A stretch of 64,000 nucleotides of DNA from Microdochium bolleyi (taxonomy: Eukaryota; Ascomycota; Sordariomycetes; Xylariales; Microdochiaceae), in the NCBI GenBank assembly GCA_001566295.1, contig KQ964246.1:2170001-2234000 (forward strand), read 5' to 3'. Numbering within the stretch: the stretch's first letter is position 1; each line of letters starts with the position of its first letter. Shown piece after piece: positions 44,359-55,729 of this stretch. The notes under the pieces are model-generated. The model did not search any database. It had not been told where the DNA came from and was given only the letters and a program-made list of their open reading frames with translations. The position numbers and the translations under genes were made by a program.

Positions 44359-45407
44359 TGCAATTTGACAATTTGAAGTGACTATATCGGTTCTCAAAGG
44401 CGAGCACCTGATTGGCACTTCAGTTATTGTTCTGATATGTATGTGATTATGTGCCTTTGGTCTGGCCAATGTTTGCTGTCGAAAAGCTCAACCCGGAGAC
44501 CTGGATGTTGAGGAATGGCAAGGTGCTTGAGCGTGTGGGAACAGAGACGAGTAACCGGGAGAGTCGTTGGTCAAGGATGGCATCATCTACAGTATGTCCA
44601 CTGCTCAGCGACTCTGCAGTTCAGTGGTCAGAAAGGAGAAGCATGGAGGAAGCTAGAGTCTTATCATGAGTCGGACCAAGTGGGCAACGGCTGGTCTTTA
44701 AAGTGTCCTCGGCGCTTGTCAAGCAGTGGAGCAGCAAGGGCGCCAGACGGACCATGACGCATGTGGGGTTTGGCAAGAATCCGGGGCAGGGAAAGCAACT
44801 TGACACGCCGTTCGTTCTCGTTCTTCATTTTCGTTCTTCTCGAACACAAGCCGGGGCCTCGTCTGACCCGGCAGTGTAACTCTTGCGTAATGAGAGCAGA
44901 TGACCATCGGTAGTCGTTAGTCACGAGCACACCACCTGACCACAAGGCCCAGACGAGGTTTTGCTAGCTGCGAGCATAAACCAGCAGCCCGGGCCGGGCG
45001 GCTCAGACAAAACATGCCCAATCAAGCCGGGTCCTGCACGACACCGGGCCAGTTGCGAAACGTAATAGGCTGCGTCCCTCATCGATCTTCCAGCATCAGG
45101 GGCTGCCACCGCCGGCCGACTCTAGCGAAGTCCGACACAAGCCGCGCCGTCCACGGCCAGGACCCCGGTCTCCGCACCGCCTTGTGGGGACTGCCCCGGG
45201 TCGAGCTGCTGTTAGCGGTCACAATCCTGCACGGGGACACAGTCTCACCATATCATGCATGTTTGGTATTTCTTTGATTCCTTTTCGTGGCGTTCTCCGT
45301 GGCCCACTGCGGACGATGCACCAGGTCAATTCTAGTCTGTCTATCCGCTGCCTCGACCCCTGGGCACCCGACCGCCTTCGCGCACGTGTCCCCGTGAGAC
45401 TGCCGCT
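44359..45407. promoter_or_regulatory. Upstream region of the LYC1-type gene
   Basis: About 1 kb between the LYC1-type start and the CCT1 stop on the same strand. No gene is visible. Confidence 0.4.
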
Positions 45408-47256
45408 CTAGTGACCGTGGCCGTCGTCCGGCTCGCCCCGCTCCTCGGGGTCCAGCTTGATCAGGGTATCAATCCGCATAATGCTGATGCATGCTTCCAC
45501 CGCACTCTTGAGCTGCCGGACCTTGCTCATGCTCGGCTCCAGCACGCCTGCCTTGAGCTCGTCCACAACCTTGCCCTTCATCAGGTCCAGTCCGTAGTTC
45601 TTGTAGTTCTTCTTACGCGCCACCGTCTTCTCGTCCTCGTTACCCTCGCCGTCTTGTGTCCGTTGCGACAGAGCGTGTCTTGACCGCAGCTGGGCTACAA
45701 GCTCACTGGCGTCCTTGGCCGCGTTCACAGCCAGGGTCTTGGGGATCACAAGAAGCGACTGCGCAAACTCGCCAATGGCGAGCTGCTCTCTAGAGCCAAC
45801 GGTGCCAGCGAACTCCTCCAGGTAGATGTGCAGGGCTGTCTCGACAGCGCCACCACCCGGCACCACGCTACCACTCTCGAGGGTACGCTTGACGGCGCAA
45901 AGAGAGTCGTGGACTGACCGCTCCATCTCGTCGAGCTGGTAGTCGTTGGAGCCACGCAGCAGGATGGAGGCCGAGGAGTGCTCCTTGGTGCCCTTGACGA
46001 GGATGCACTCGTCGTCCGAGATCCGCTCCTGAGAAACCTCCTCAGCGTAGCCAAGAGAAGAAGCATCGAAGCGCTCGTCGCCGTTCAGGTCGGACAGCGT
46101 GCTGAGGAAAGACGCTCCAGTAGCCTTGGCAATGCGCCGGAGATCTTCCTTCTTGCAGCGCCGCACAGCCATGGCACCACGCTCGATGAAAAGCTTGAGG
46201 CACATGTCATCGATGCCCTTTGTGGTGAGAATGACGTTGGCGCCAGCCTTGAGGATCATCTCGATACGTTCAATGACCATGCCGGACTCTCTTTGCCGGA
46301 TCTGCTCGAGCTGCTGAGGGTCATCGATGGTGATCTGGACGCCGAGCTTCATGCGCTCCTTCTGGAAGTTGATGTCCAAGCAAGCAATCTTGGCGTTTTG
46401 TACACTGGTGACCATGGCTTGCGAGGCGACGGTGCAGTTGAGCGCGTATCCCTTGACTAGAATCGACTCGAGAGCACCCTTGCCATGTGCCTTGAGGATG
46501 TTGACGGCCTTGACAGGGTATTTGACCTCGCCACGGTTGTTCTTGCTTTCGACGGCCAGCATGGCATCGACAACCATGTTGGAGAAGAATTCCGAGTCGG
46601 AACCGATGACCTTGCTCGACATGGATGTCTTGGCGATGTTGATCAGGGACTCGCGGCCGAGGTTCTCAACCTTGATGCTGACATTCTCGTTCATGTACTT
46701 TACAGCTTCGCGGAGGGCGAGACGGTAGCCAGTGATGATTGTCGTGGGGTGTATCCGGTTCTTCATGAGTTCGTTGGCTCTGCGGAGAAGCTCGGCGGCG
46801 ATGAGGACGACAGAGGTTGTGCCGTCGCCAACCTCCTTGTCCTGCTGGTGGGCGAGGTCGACGAGGATCTTGCCAGCAGGGTGTTCGACATCGAGGAGGC
46901 TGAGAATGGTAGCGCCGTCGTTCGTCACGGTGACATCCTACATACGGTGCACAGTCAGAATCTGCATATTACTGAGAATCGAGTTGGTCCAAACAGATTG
47001 TACTCACACCGATATCATCGACCATCATCTTGTCGAGGCCGCTGGGCCCGAAGGAGCTCTTGACGACATTGGCAATGGCTTGCGTGGCGAGGACTGTTCG
47101 CACAGGGAGGGACGTCTGGTCAGCACAGAGGTCCAGGTCATAGGCTAGACGCCGCGAGGTGCACGTACCGTTCTGGTCTCTGATGTCCTGGCCGGAGATC
47201 TTCTGGCCACCCAGGAAAAGGGTGCCGTTCCCAGGCTGCTCGAAAATCGATGTCAT
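45408..47256 (-). CDS. CCT1: T-complex protein 1 subunit alpha (CCT1)
   Basis: Exons (minus strand) 47256-47169, 47093-47008, 46937-45408 give 567 aa. CCT/TRiC is the cytosolic group II chaperonin that folds actin and tubulin. Chaperonin signatures: VVKSSFGPSGLDKMMVDDIG, DVTVTNDGATIL, the ATP-site GDGTTSVV, and GSVVPGGGAVETAL. The alpha subunit is indicated by KNYGLDLMKGKVVDEL, AGVLEPSMSKVRQLKSAVEA and the His-rich end. Two 5' introns (75 and 70 nt) split DQN-VLATQA and DDIG-DVTVTN, so both junctions are checked by conserved sequence. Divergent from the prolyl-tRNA synthetase gene. Confidence 0.96.
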
Positions 47257-48028
47257 GGTGAGGGGTGAGGGCGGTGACGATGGCCCGTGGGACCGGTCTG
47301 GGCTTCAGGTACGACGGCGAGGGCGGCACACAGATGAAGATCTGAGAGCTGCCTTGCTGGGTGAGATGGTGGCCGTGTAGTCTGGTTGCTCCTCAGACTG
47401 CCGTGAAGATGGGGGGACGTTGGCTGGGAGCTTTACAAAGGCATCCCACTAAGATGGCTCCAGTGCAGGCACCTCCTATTGCGACTCGTGCCTGCCGCTC
47501 CGCTCCTCGAACTTTTTGCCAGCAGCCAAAATTTGGGGCACGGGCCATACACGCGTGGAGGGGCGCACTATCAGGCTATCAGCAGCCTCCTATCAATCAA
47601 TGGGCGGGCGGGTCCAGAGCCAGGTCCGTGAGGAGGACCCCTCGCAGCGGGCAGCTCAGCCGCCTGCAGCGAGGCCAGGGCAAGCTGCCCCGCGTTGGAG
47701 GGGGGCACCTATTTTCGCGTCTCGTTGCCCAAGGGTCTTGGTCCGATAATTGAGCCACCCCGACTCTGACTCCTTGCCGGCCACTCTCAATCTCCAGCCT
47801 GTGTCTTCGTCACCTGGCCGGATCGACTCAGCAGCTTGTCCCGGCACTCTGTCCTAGAGGTTTGTGCACATTTGCCAGGTCTACTTCGCTCAGCAAGTTC
47901 TTTACGACAACCGTCCACTAACACTGCAAATTACACCACTGCCGAGCAGACACGATATCGCCAGAACCCCTGGACTTGTCCACCAAGGAAACAATCCCAG
48001 TCGTACTCCCGCTTGAGCAACCACCAAG
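47257..48028. promoter_or_regulatory. Divergent promoter between CCT1 and prolyl-tRNA synthetase genes
   Basis: 772 bases between two starts of strongly expressed gene types. It is GC-rich and becomes pyrimidine-rich toward 48,000. No gene is seen. Confidence 0.45.
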
Positions 48029-49793
48029 ATGGCGGACAACAAGCCCGCGGAGGACACCAAGCCTCAGGAGCCTTCCAAGAGCGCTCTGAAGAAGGCCGAG
48101 AAGGAGGCGAAGTGGGCTGCCGACAAGGCTGCGAAGGCCGCCAAGAAAGCTGCTGTCCCTATCGTGGGCGGCAAGAAGACCGACGACATTATCGGCATCA
48201 CAACAAGCAAGGCCGACAATTTCCCGCAATGGTATCAGGAGGTCGTCCTCAAGGCCGAGATGATCGACTACTACAACGAGATCTCGGGCTTCTTCATTAT
48301 GCGCCCCAGCTCCATGTACATCTGGAACGTCATCCGCAAGTGGTTCACGGAGCGCATCGAGGATCTGGGTGTCGAGGAGACGAGTTTCCCCATGTTCCTG
48401 TCCTCCAAGTCACTCGAGAAGGAGAAGGACCACGTCGAGGGTTTCGCCCCCGAGCTTGCCTGGGTCACCAAGGCGTAAGTCACAACTCCGATCTCGGCGC
48501 TCGATGCTCAGCAGTCATTGAACTCGTGCTGACCACCTGGTGAACAGTGGTGACAAGGATCTCGAGGTTCCTGTCGCAGTCCGTCCCACGTCCGAGGCTG
48601 TCATGTACCCCTACTACTCGAAGTGGATCCGCAGCCACCGCGACCTTCCCTTCAGACTCAACCAGTGGAATTCTGTCGTGCGGTGGGAAGCCAAGCAGAC
48701 GACCCCCTTCCTCCGTGCCAGGGAGTTCCTGTGGCAGGAGGGCCACACCGCCCATCTCACCGAAAAGCTGGCGGGTGAGGAAGTTCTTCAGATCCTCGAG
48801 TGGTATGCGGGTGTCTACGAGGAGCTCCTTGCAGTTCCCGTTGTCCGGGGACGCAAGACAGAGAACGAGAAGTTCGCCGGTGGCTACTACACTACTACTG
48901 TCGAGGGTTATATCCCGTCCAATGGCCGCGGTATCCAGGGTGCCACATCTCACTGCCTTGGTCAGAACTTCAGCAAGATGTTCGACATCACGGTAGAGGA
49001 CCCCACCGAGCAGGGCAAGCACGTCCACGTCTGGCAGAACTCCTGGGGTCTGTCAACACGTGTCATTGGTGTCATGGTCATGATTCACGGAGATGACAAG
49101 GGCCTGGTCACTCCCCCTCGTATTGCCAAGATCCAGGCCATCCTGATTCCTCTGGGCATCACCAAGAGCACCACACCTGAGCAAAAGGAGAAACACGGTC
49201 AGGAGGTTGCGAACATCAAGGCCACCCTCAAGAAGGCTGGTGTCCGTGTCGAGGATGATCTGAGAGACAGCTACACCCCTGCCTGGAAGTTTAACGACTG
49301 GGAGTTGAAGGGTGTCCCTCTCCGTCTCGAGTTCGGCCCCAAGGATATGGCCAATGGCGTCGTCAGCTACGCCCGCCGCGACACTGGTGAGAAGGGCACG
49401 ATTCCCATCGCTGACATCAGCACCAAGGTCCCCGAGCTGCTCGAGACCATCCAGAAGCAGATGTACGAGAAGGCCGAGAAGGCCTTCCGGGAACACCGCC
49501 TGGTTATCAACGACTGGTCAAAGGTTGTGCCTGCCCTTGATGCCAAGAACGTCGTCCTCATCCCCTTCTGTGGTGATGGCAAATGCGAGGACGAGATCAA
49601 GGACCTCACCACCGGCCGTGGCGACGAAGACCCAAACACCCCCGAGGCTCAGAAGGCCCCGTCTATGGGCATGAAGAGTCTGTGCATTCCCTTCGAGCAG
49701 CCCGAAGGTCTGGTCAAGGGTGAGACCAAGTGCCTCAACCCCAACTGCACGCGCAACGCCAACGACTACGTCATGTTCGGGCGCAGCTACTAA
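48029..49793 (+). CDS. Cytosolic prolyl-tRNA synthetase
   Basis: Exons 48029-48474 and 48548-49793 give 563 aa. The enzyme charges tRNA-Pro with proline in the cytosol. It is the eukaryote/archaeal-type class II enzyme: motif 1 region SGFFIMRPSSMYIWNVI, motif 2 QWNSVVRWE, proline-site VAVRPTSEAVMYPYYSKWI, and motif 3 STRVIGVMVMIHGDDKGLV. The C-terminal extension has Cys pairs and ends DYVMFGRSY, as in eukaryotic ProRS. The first 50 residues are a Lys/Ala-rich helical extension. The intron joins WVTKA to GDKDLEVPVAVRP in frame. Confidence 0.96.
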
Positions 49794-50302
49794 GCTCATT
49801 TGTTATCTCGGGGCAATGCTTGTAATCTAGACGTCACTGAGGCTCGATCAGTGAGCAGCAATGGATGTGAGACAGCTTCGATCTGACTAGATCTATTGCA
49901 AAAGCCAAGCACTAGACAGGAGTAAATGAGAAAACAATGAATTACGACGAAACTATTGTCATGCTTCTGGTTCTTCGACAGCATGAAGTCTCTGAGCAAC
50001 AACACATGTACCTTGAAGAAAATGACAGCCATGGAATATTCAAGTCACTTCGAAAGACAGCAGAGAAAGGCTCCGGAGTTTGTGGGCTAGCGATTATATT
50101 CGTGATATCGGAAGAAGGGGGAAGCTAGAACCCTCTCCCCCCTCTACTCTGATAGCTATTCTGTTTCTCAAATCTCCCCCGTTTTATCACTCAAATCGTT
50201 TACTCATTGCACCAAAAGCTGCCACGTTGCCTTAAATAGCCAGCGGCGATCCCAGAAGAAGAAGAAAAGACACCACGTCCGACTAGTACGAAGGGACACA
50301 GC
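49794..50302. other. Convergent 3' regions
   Basis: 509 bases between the prolyl-tRNA synthetase stop and the secreted-protein stop; lower GC than its surroundings. No gene is seen. Confidence 0.45.
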
Positions 50303-51957
50303 TTAGGCAGTGTTAGCAGCGAGGCACTGCTTCTGCTGGGCATCGCAGTCGGCGACGCTGCCCTCCAGCGCGCCGCTGTTGACGGCATTGGCGCACTGGT
50401 TCTTCTGGACGTCACAGGCGCGCTGGGCGGCCGCGCCGAGGTTCTGGAAGGTCGAGCCGTTGACCTCGAAGGGCCGGTTGCCGTTCGACTGGTTGATAGC
50501 GACCGGGGGCGCGCCGACGGCGCCGGTGAACTTGTTGACGTTGGCGGCGGCACCACCGGCACCGGCACCAGCACCAGCCTCAGCACCGTTACCAGCGTTG
50601 GCGTTTCCATTTCCGTTGCCGGCGTTCGCGTTGCCGTTACCAGCGTTGGCGTTACCGTTGCCAGCGTTGCCGTTGGCGGGCTGAGCAGCACATTCTGTTC
50701 ATCTGTCAGTAACTCGAAAGACTAAATCATGAATATCAGGTTCGGGGACACAAACCGTTGTTGTTGTTGTTGGCGTTGCCAGCACCGGCGTTGGCAGTGC
50801 CGTTGTTAGCACCAGCACCAGCACCAGCACCGACACCAGCACCAGCTCCGGCGCCAGCATTGCCCTTGCCGCCCTTGGCCTTGCCTTTACCAGCGTTGGC
50901 ATTGCCAGCACCAGCTTCAGCTCCGGCGTTGGCAGTGCCGTTGTTAGCACCAGCACCAGCGCCGGCACCGGCACCAGCATTGGCACCACCCTTGTTGCCC
51001 TTGGCCTTGCCAGCGGCCTTGCCCTTTCCGTGGCCCTTACCGGCACCGTTGCCAGCATTGCCGTTACCAGCACCGGCTCCAGCACCAGCACCCGCACCAG
51101 CGCCGTTGCCGGCTCCAGCGCCGGCACCGACAGCTGCGGCGATCTCGGCAGCTGTGGCGTCATCCACGCGGAGTTTCTTGGTCTCGATGCAGCCGATCGG
51201 GTCATCATTGTCGTCACAGGTGTTGCCAGCGCCAGTAGGGTCGTTGACCTAGCACGAAACTTGTCAGCATGATCGGGGTTTGGAGACAGGAGACCAGTTT
51301 TGAGTTGGCAGGACTTACATCACCAGGGGCGAAAGTGCCGCTCAAGAGAGCGAGCTGGGGGTCGGCGCCGACGGCGTTGAGCTGGCGGGCGAGCTCAAGG
51401 ACGATGTCCTTGTTGATGGCCGCGGCACCGGCGGACGCGGGGTCCTGGTGCTGCTTGAGGGCGGCGATCTCGGGGTTCTTGGCGACCTCGGATGTGCAAG
51501 AGACCGAGGCGACGCCGACGCCGAGGGTGTTCCTCTCGAGCGTCCTGAAGATGAGGGCGTTGGTCATGCCCTTGACGTCGTTGGCCGCCTTGGCGTTGGT
51601 AAAGGCCTGGTCGGAGACGCGCTGCTGCAGGCAGTCGAGGTCGGTGACGGCACCGGCACCCGCGGCCGCGGCGGCATTGCCGAGCAGGGCGAAGACGGGG
51701 TCGACGATCTTGTCGACGTTGTTCAGCTCGAGAGCGGCCTTGACGCCGGTCAGGAACTGCTTGTGGGATTGCTCCTCTGGTTCTGGTCAGCTGAACAGCT
51801 CATTGTAAGGTGTATATTTTCATGAGATAGACTTACGGGGAACCTCGCGCTTGAGCCGGAACTTGGCAGAAGTCTTGAGCGGTGTGGCGTGGACATCAGG
51901 CCGAGCTGCGGCCAGGCCGAGCAGGAAAGAGATGGTGGCGATGGACTCGTACTTCAT
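50303..51957 (-). CDS. Secreted Ala/Gly/Asn-repeat protein, unknown function
   Basis: Exons (minus strand) 51957-51837, 51782-51319, 51248-50756, 50694-50303 give 489 aa. Residues 1-19 look like a signal peptide (MKYESIATISFLLGLAAA), so it is probably secreted or cell-wall associated. An ordered N-terminal domain of about 180 residues contains CLQQRVSDQAFTNAKAAND, TNALIFRTLERNTLGVG and the Cys-containing NTCDDNDDPIGCIETKKL. A low-complexity middle of Gly-Ala-Gly, Asn-Gly-Asn and Lys/Gly units follows. The C-terminal 90 residues are ordered again (RPFEVNGSTFQNLGAAAQRA) with Cys in CDVQKNQC and CDAQQKQC. Similar proteins occur widely in filamentous fungi, without a function known to me. Intron 3 lies within the repeat region; all junctions keep frame. 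TATAAGAG lies upstream at 52216-52223. Confidence 0.82.
50507..51133 (-). repeat. Imperfect Ala/Gly/Asn coding repeat
   Basis: GC-rich trinucleotide and hexanucleotide repetition encoding Gly-Ala and Asn-Gly-Asn-Ala units, interrupted by intron 3 (50695-50755). It creates a spurious open frame of Pro/Ala/Leu on the other strand. Confidence 0.8.
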
Positions 51958-54118
51958 TTTGACGGTGAGTGAGTGGAAGAATTCGTGCAGGTAGGTAGAC
52001 CTGTCGTCTTGTCGTAATATCTTCTTGGAGAGAGTGGTGAAGATGAAAAACAGATCTATCCAGAGATCTTGTCAAGTCGATAAAACAAATGTTAATGATA
52101 GTTCGCAGAACTAGTGGAGAAAAGAACAGTCAAAGAAGGACGTTTAGTTGATGAAGTGAAGCCAGCCTAAGGAGAGAAAGAGAAAACATGGCTACAGAGT
52201 GGCGGCTGTAGTCGACTCTTATACTTGTGAGTTGGTTTATCAGATACCCATGCTAATACGCACTTGCGCGTCAGTCCCCCATACGGGGATAGGGAGTACC
52301 CTGCCATGGCCATCCTTGCGGCGTTGTGATGTTTCGAGCATGTTTTCGACCACGGGTCGTCGTCCCAACATTCTGTTCTTGCCTGCTCTGGACCCAAGGC
52401 TTGGCGAAGCAGAGCGGCTACAGGCACGGAAAGGGGCTGGCAGCTACGATTCGGCTCGATCTCAAGATCCTGGTGCATCTTCATGGTCAGGACCTTAATG
52501 CGCGTGGCTTACAGGGGAGCTCATGCCCTTGAGAGCGCACTGAGCTCATGATGGCACGACGGCCTGCGCCAAGGTGACTCGACAAGGCCTGGACCAGATT
52601 CGTCGACCATTCCGGGCTCGAGTCCACTGGGTCTTGCCGGATTCTGCTGAACCCGGGCGGCAACAACTCCTGGGACCTCAGGGTGCATTGCAGGAACCAT
52701 GACGGGGTCAGGGAGGGCGTTGAGGCTTAAAACCATATTGTGGAGAAGTAGCCCCTGGGGCTCTGTCTCATCCCTCGGTTGCGTTTCCGACTGTCTGGGG
52801 TCCTGTCCTTCAGCCTGCAGAAAACCAAACAGCCCCATGAACAGCTCAAGTCCCGCTCATTCATCTTGCGCAAGACAACTCAAGTCAGCTGGTAGTGACA
52901 GGCTCGATCCGAGCAGCTCTTGATTATCTCGGGTGTATCTGCACGTCGGTGCATGAGGGGGAGCGAAGCTTTTCGCATCATGTGATCCTGATCTAAGTGA
53001 TTGAGGCCTCGAGTGCGCAACAATGACGCGGTGCGCAGGCATGACTCAACTGATGATGGCCAGGCTGGCATAGTTCCTCGTGAGCGGAATCCGTCGCGAT
53101 TCAGGCGACAGGAGTCCTTGCAGGCTGGCACTGATGTTATTTCGTTCAGTTGAGGACCTGATGCCGAGGCTGGACTGTGTCATGTTCGAGCTGAAGCAGC
53201 CAGGGTCCCCTGTCCAGGATAGGGCTCGTCTCTGTGAACGCCATGAAACCGTCCCATCTGTGCCCCTTGGTTTACGGAGTAGGGGCTGGGCTGCGACTGT
53301 TTGGGTTTCTACATGCTTTGCTTTGGACGGAGCGCTTCCTAGCCGTTGTAGCTTGCGGGCTGCAAGATCGAGAGGAAAGCTTGGCTTCTTAGCAGGGGCT
53401 CGATGCAACGATCTACGCATCTGCACTTGTATCAAAAGTCTAGTCCATCAGACGGATCATAGTAGCTGTGAGAGGCGTGCCGGGCCAAAACATAAAATAT
53501 CAGATATATGCTGATTTGAGTTATGCTTGAGTTTGATCGTCGCTGCCGCTGCACCTTGGCGGTCTGACAGACGAGCTTGGTGGACATCAAATCTCTGGAA
53601 GACGGTGGCTAAAAATATGGCCTCACGGAGCCGCGGCCCGAAAAGTGATCTCTGAGACTCTAATGACCTCAGCGGATCGGCGGAACGATCACAGCCGCCC
53701 TTGGTAACGCAAGTGACGTAGACTGCGCTGTGCTAGACGTTCTTCGTCTGAAGTCAGGTACAGTCCACATGGTCGATCGATCACCTGGAGTCAGAGCATG
53801 TTGTTGTTCTCACCCCATCCCGATCAAACTCTAAACAATCCTTTGGTAGCCAATACACACACACGTCAAAAGTCGTGATAGTAAGGAAATATCTTTTCGA
53901 AGCTTGGTGTTTGACATGAGTTTTTGTACAAGGCGGCATGCCAATTGCCAGCGAGTGTTAGATGTCTAGTAAAAGTCCGCTCCTGCTGCTCCCAATACTG
54001 CCGTCGTTCGATGATCCTGCTCGAGTTCTGCTGCGTGACGTCGGGTATGCCTCGGAAGAACAAGCGAACTGCGCACTCGTCTAGTCGTAATTGTACATAT
54101 TGGCGCGTCGGGGATCGC
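51958..54118. promoter_or_regulatory. Promoter of the secreted protein gene and gene-poor interval
   Basis: About 2.2 kb. The first 300 bases are the promoter (minus-strand TATAAGAG at 52216-52223). The remainder holds only short open frames without domains; RIP1 ends at 54119. Confidence 0.4.
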
Positions 54119-55139
54119 TTAACCGATGACCAGCTTGTCCTCCTCGGGGAAGTCGTAGGTGGGGATCTCTAGGTTGAGAGGAGCAGGTCCTTTCCTTATA
54201 CGGCCAGAGATATCGTAGTGAGAACCGTGGCAGGGGCAGAACCAGCCGCCGAAGTCGCCGGCCTCGCCAATAGGGACACAACCAAGATGTGTGCAGACAC
54301 CTGTGCGCCGTGTGTTAGCCGAGCCCAAGTGTTCAGACAATGCACAATCTCCTCCAACTGTTTGACCAGGGTGCCGCAACATACCCAACATCACAAGCCA
54401 CTCAGGCTTCTGGACACGATCCTCGTCGGCCTGGGGATCACGCAGAGAGGAAACGTTGACCTTGTTGGCCTCCTCGATCTCGCCCTCGGTGCGGTGGCGA
54501 ATGAAAACAGGCTTGCCACGCCATTTGATAATGACGTTCTTGCCCTCGGGAATGGCAGCGAGGTCAACCTCGACCTTGGCCATGGCCAAGACATCGGCGG
54601 ATGCGGACATGTTCTTGAGGAACTCTGCGGAATAGAGCATGTCAGCTGAGAGTATCCTTGATGGAAACTAGCCTCGTCTCGTGAATCGTTGCAATCGCTC
54701 GGAGTAGGCAGATACTGGAACTGTCGATGCGACCGATGGCGGCGTTGCTTGTGCTCTCTTCGGTAGAGTCCAGTTTTGTGAAAATCAATCGTACAACGCT
54801 ACTGCGGCCCCGTACCCGAGCGATTCAGGCTTCTTCCAGCGATGTTCCGGCCCATCACGTACCTTGAACGGTCGACTTGGCGCCGGCGGCGGTGATGGCA
54901 CCGAGGGTGCCGACCATGAAGTACTGGAAGAGCTTGTTGGTGCTGGCCGAGTCGTGGCTCAAGTAGTTGCCGAAGTCGGGGATGTTGTTGGCCTTCTGGG
55001 AGCCCTTGAAGGGGCTGGAGTAGGACGAAGCCGGGGCATCGCGGAGCTGGGTCGTGGTGCTGATGGCGCGGACGTTGCGGGTGCACTGTCTCGAGACGCC
55101 GCGCGCGAGGGCGCGGGAGGCAATTGATACGGGCGCCAT
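54119..55139 (-). CDS. RIP1: Rieske iron-sulfur protein of the cytochrome bc1 complex
   Basis: Exons (minus strand) 55139-54863, 54624-54385, 54300-54119 give 232 aa. This subunit of respiratory complex III passes electrons from ubiquinol to cytochrome c1. The first 30 residues are Arg/Ser/Ala-rich, a mitochondrial presequence. A transmembrane helix with flanking FQYFMVGTLGAITAAGAKST precedes the flexible hinge NMSASADVLAMAKVEVDL. The 2Fe-2S ligands are in CTHLGC and CPCHGSHYD. Intron 1 (238 nt) is unusually long here; intron 2 (84 nt) lies between MLG and VCTHLGC. Both junctions recover the conserved sequence. Confidence 0.96.
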
Positions 55140-55729
55140 CGTGGGATTTTCGCGAGCGCGGACGGGAGTTGACGAGCGGCGTTGTCGGGCGTTGCTGTGA
55201 GAGGCGGGTGTGAGGTCACGACGATGGGACGGCGGCGACACACTTGTGAGGTCTTTTTCCTGGGCTGTTCGCAAACGCAGAGGAATGATTGGATCAGAGG
55301 CCTGACGCTGGTGGAAAGCAGCTGGGCCCAGTCCCGGGCCCAATGGCTGCACTCCAATTTCAATTGCTGGCCGGGTCCATCCGGCATCAAAGTCACGTGG
55401 AAGCCGGCATGTGCTGACTCATCCGGACCGGCCGTCACACCCGACGACATCAAGCCGTGCTGTCATGACAGAAGGGCCCTGAAGACAGATATTGGAGGAA
55501 TACAATGTTGACTCTCCGTGCATGCAATAACTTCCTGTTTCGCTTTTTTGCTTTATTTTATCTTTATTCCGGTGTACTTTGATCGGTTCTGTGATCTCAC
55601 CTTCGATTAAGTGGGAATAATATTTCATATTTCATCACATGCTTCACGTTCAATAATTCAGATCAAAGTGGATGGCAAGAAAGAGTCTCAATGTCCAAGC
55701 TAAACTACTGCCCTCTACCAAGAGACATT
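55140..55729. promoter_or_regulatory. RIP1 promoter and DDB1 3' region
   Basis: 590 bases. Two GGGCCCA copies lie at about 55324-55342 next to a CCAAT on the RIP1 strand. The stretch from 55,500 is AT-rich. No gene is seen. Confidence 0.45.

Noticed and set aside
50758..51252. A Pro/Ala/Leu-rich open frame on the plus strand
   Set aside because: It is the reverse complement of the Gly/Ala/Asn repeat of the secreted-protein gene.
55322..55344. Paired GGGCCCA copies near CCAAT upstream of RIP1 as a specific regulatory element
   Set aside because: Similar GC-rich palindromes occur at several other places in the window (for example near 205), so specificity is not supported.
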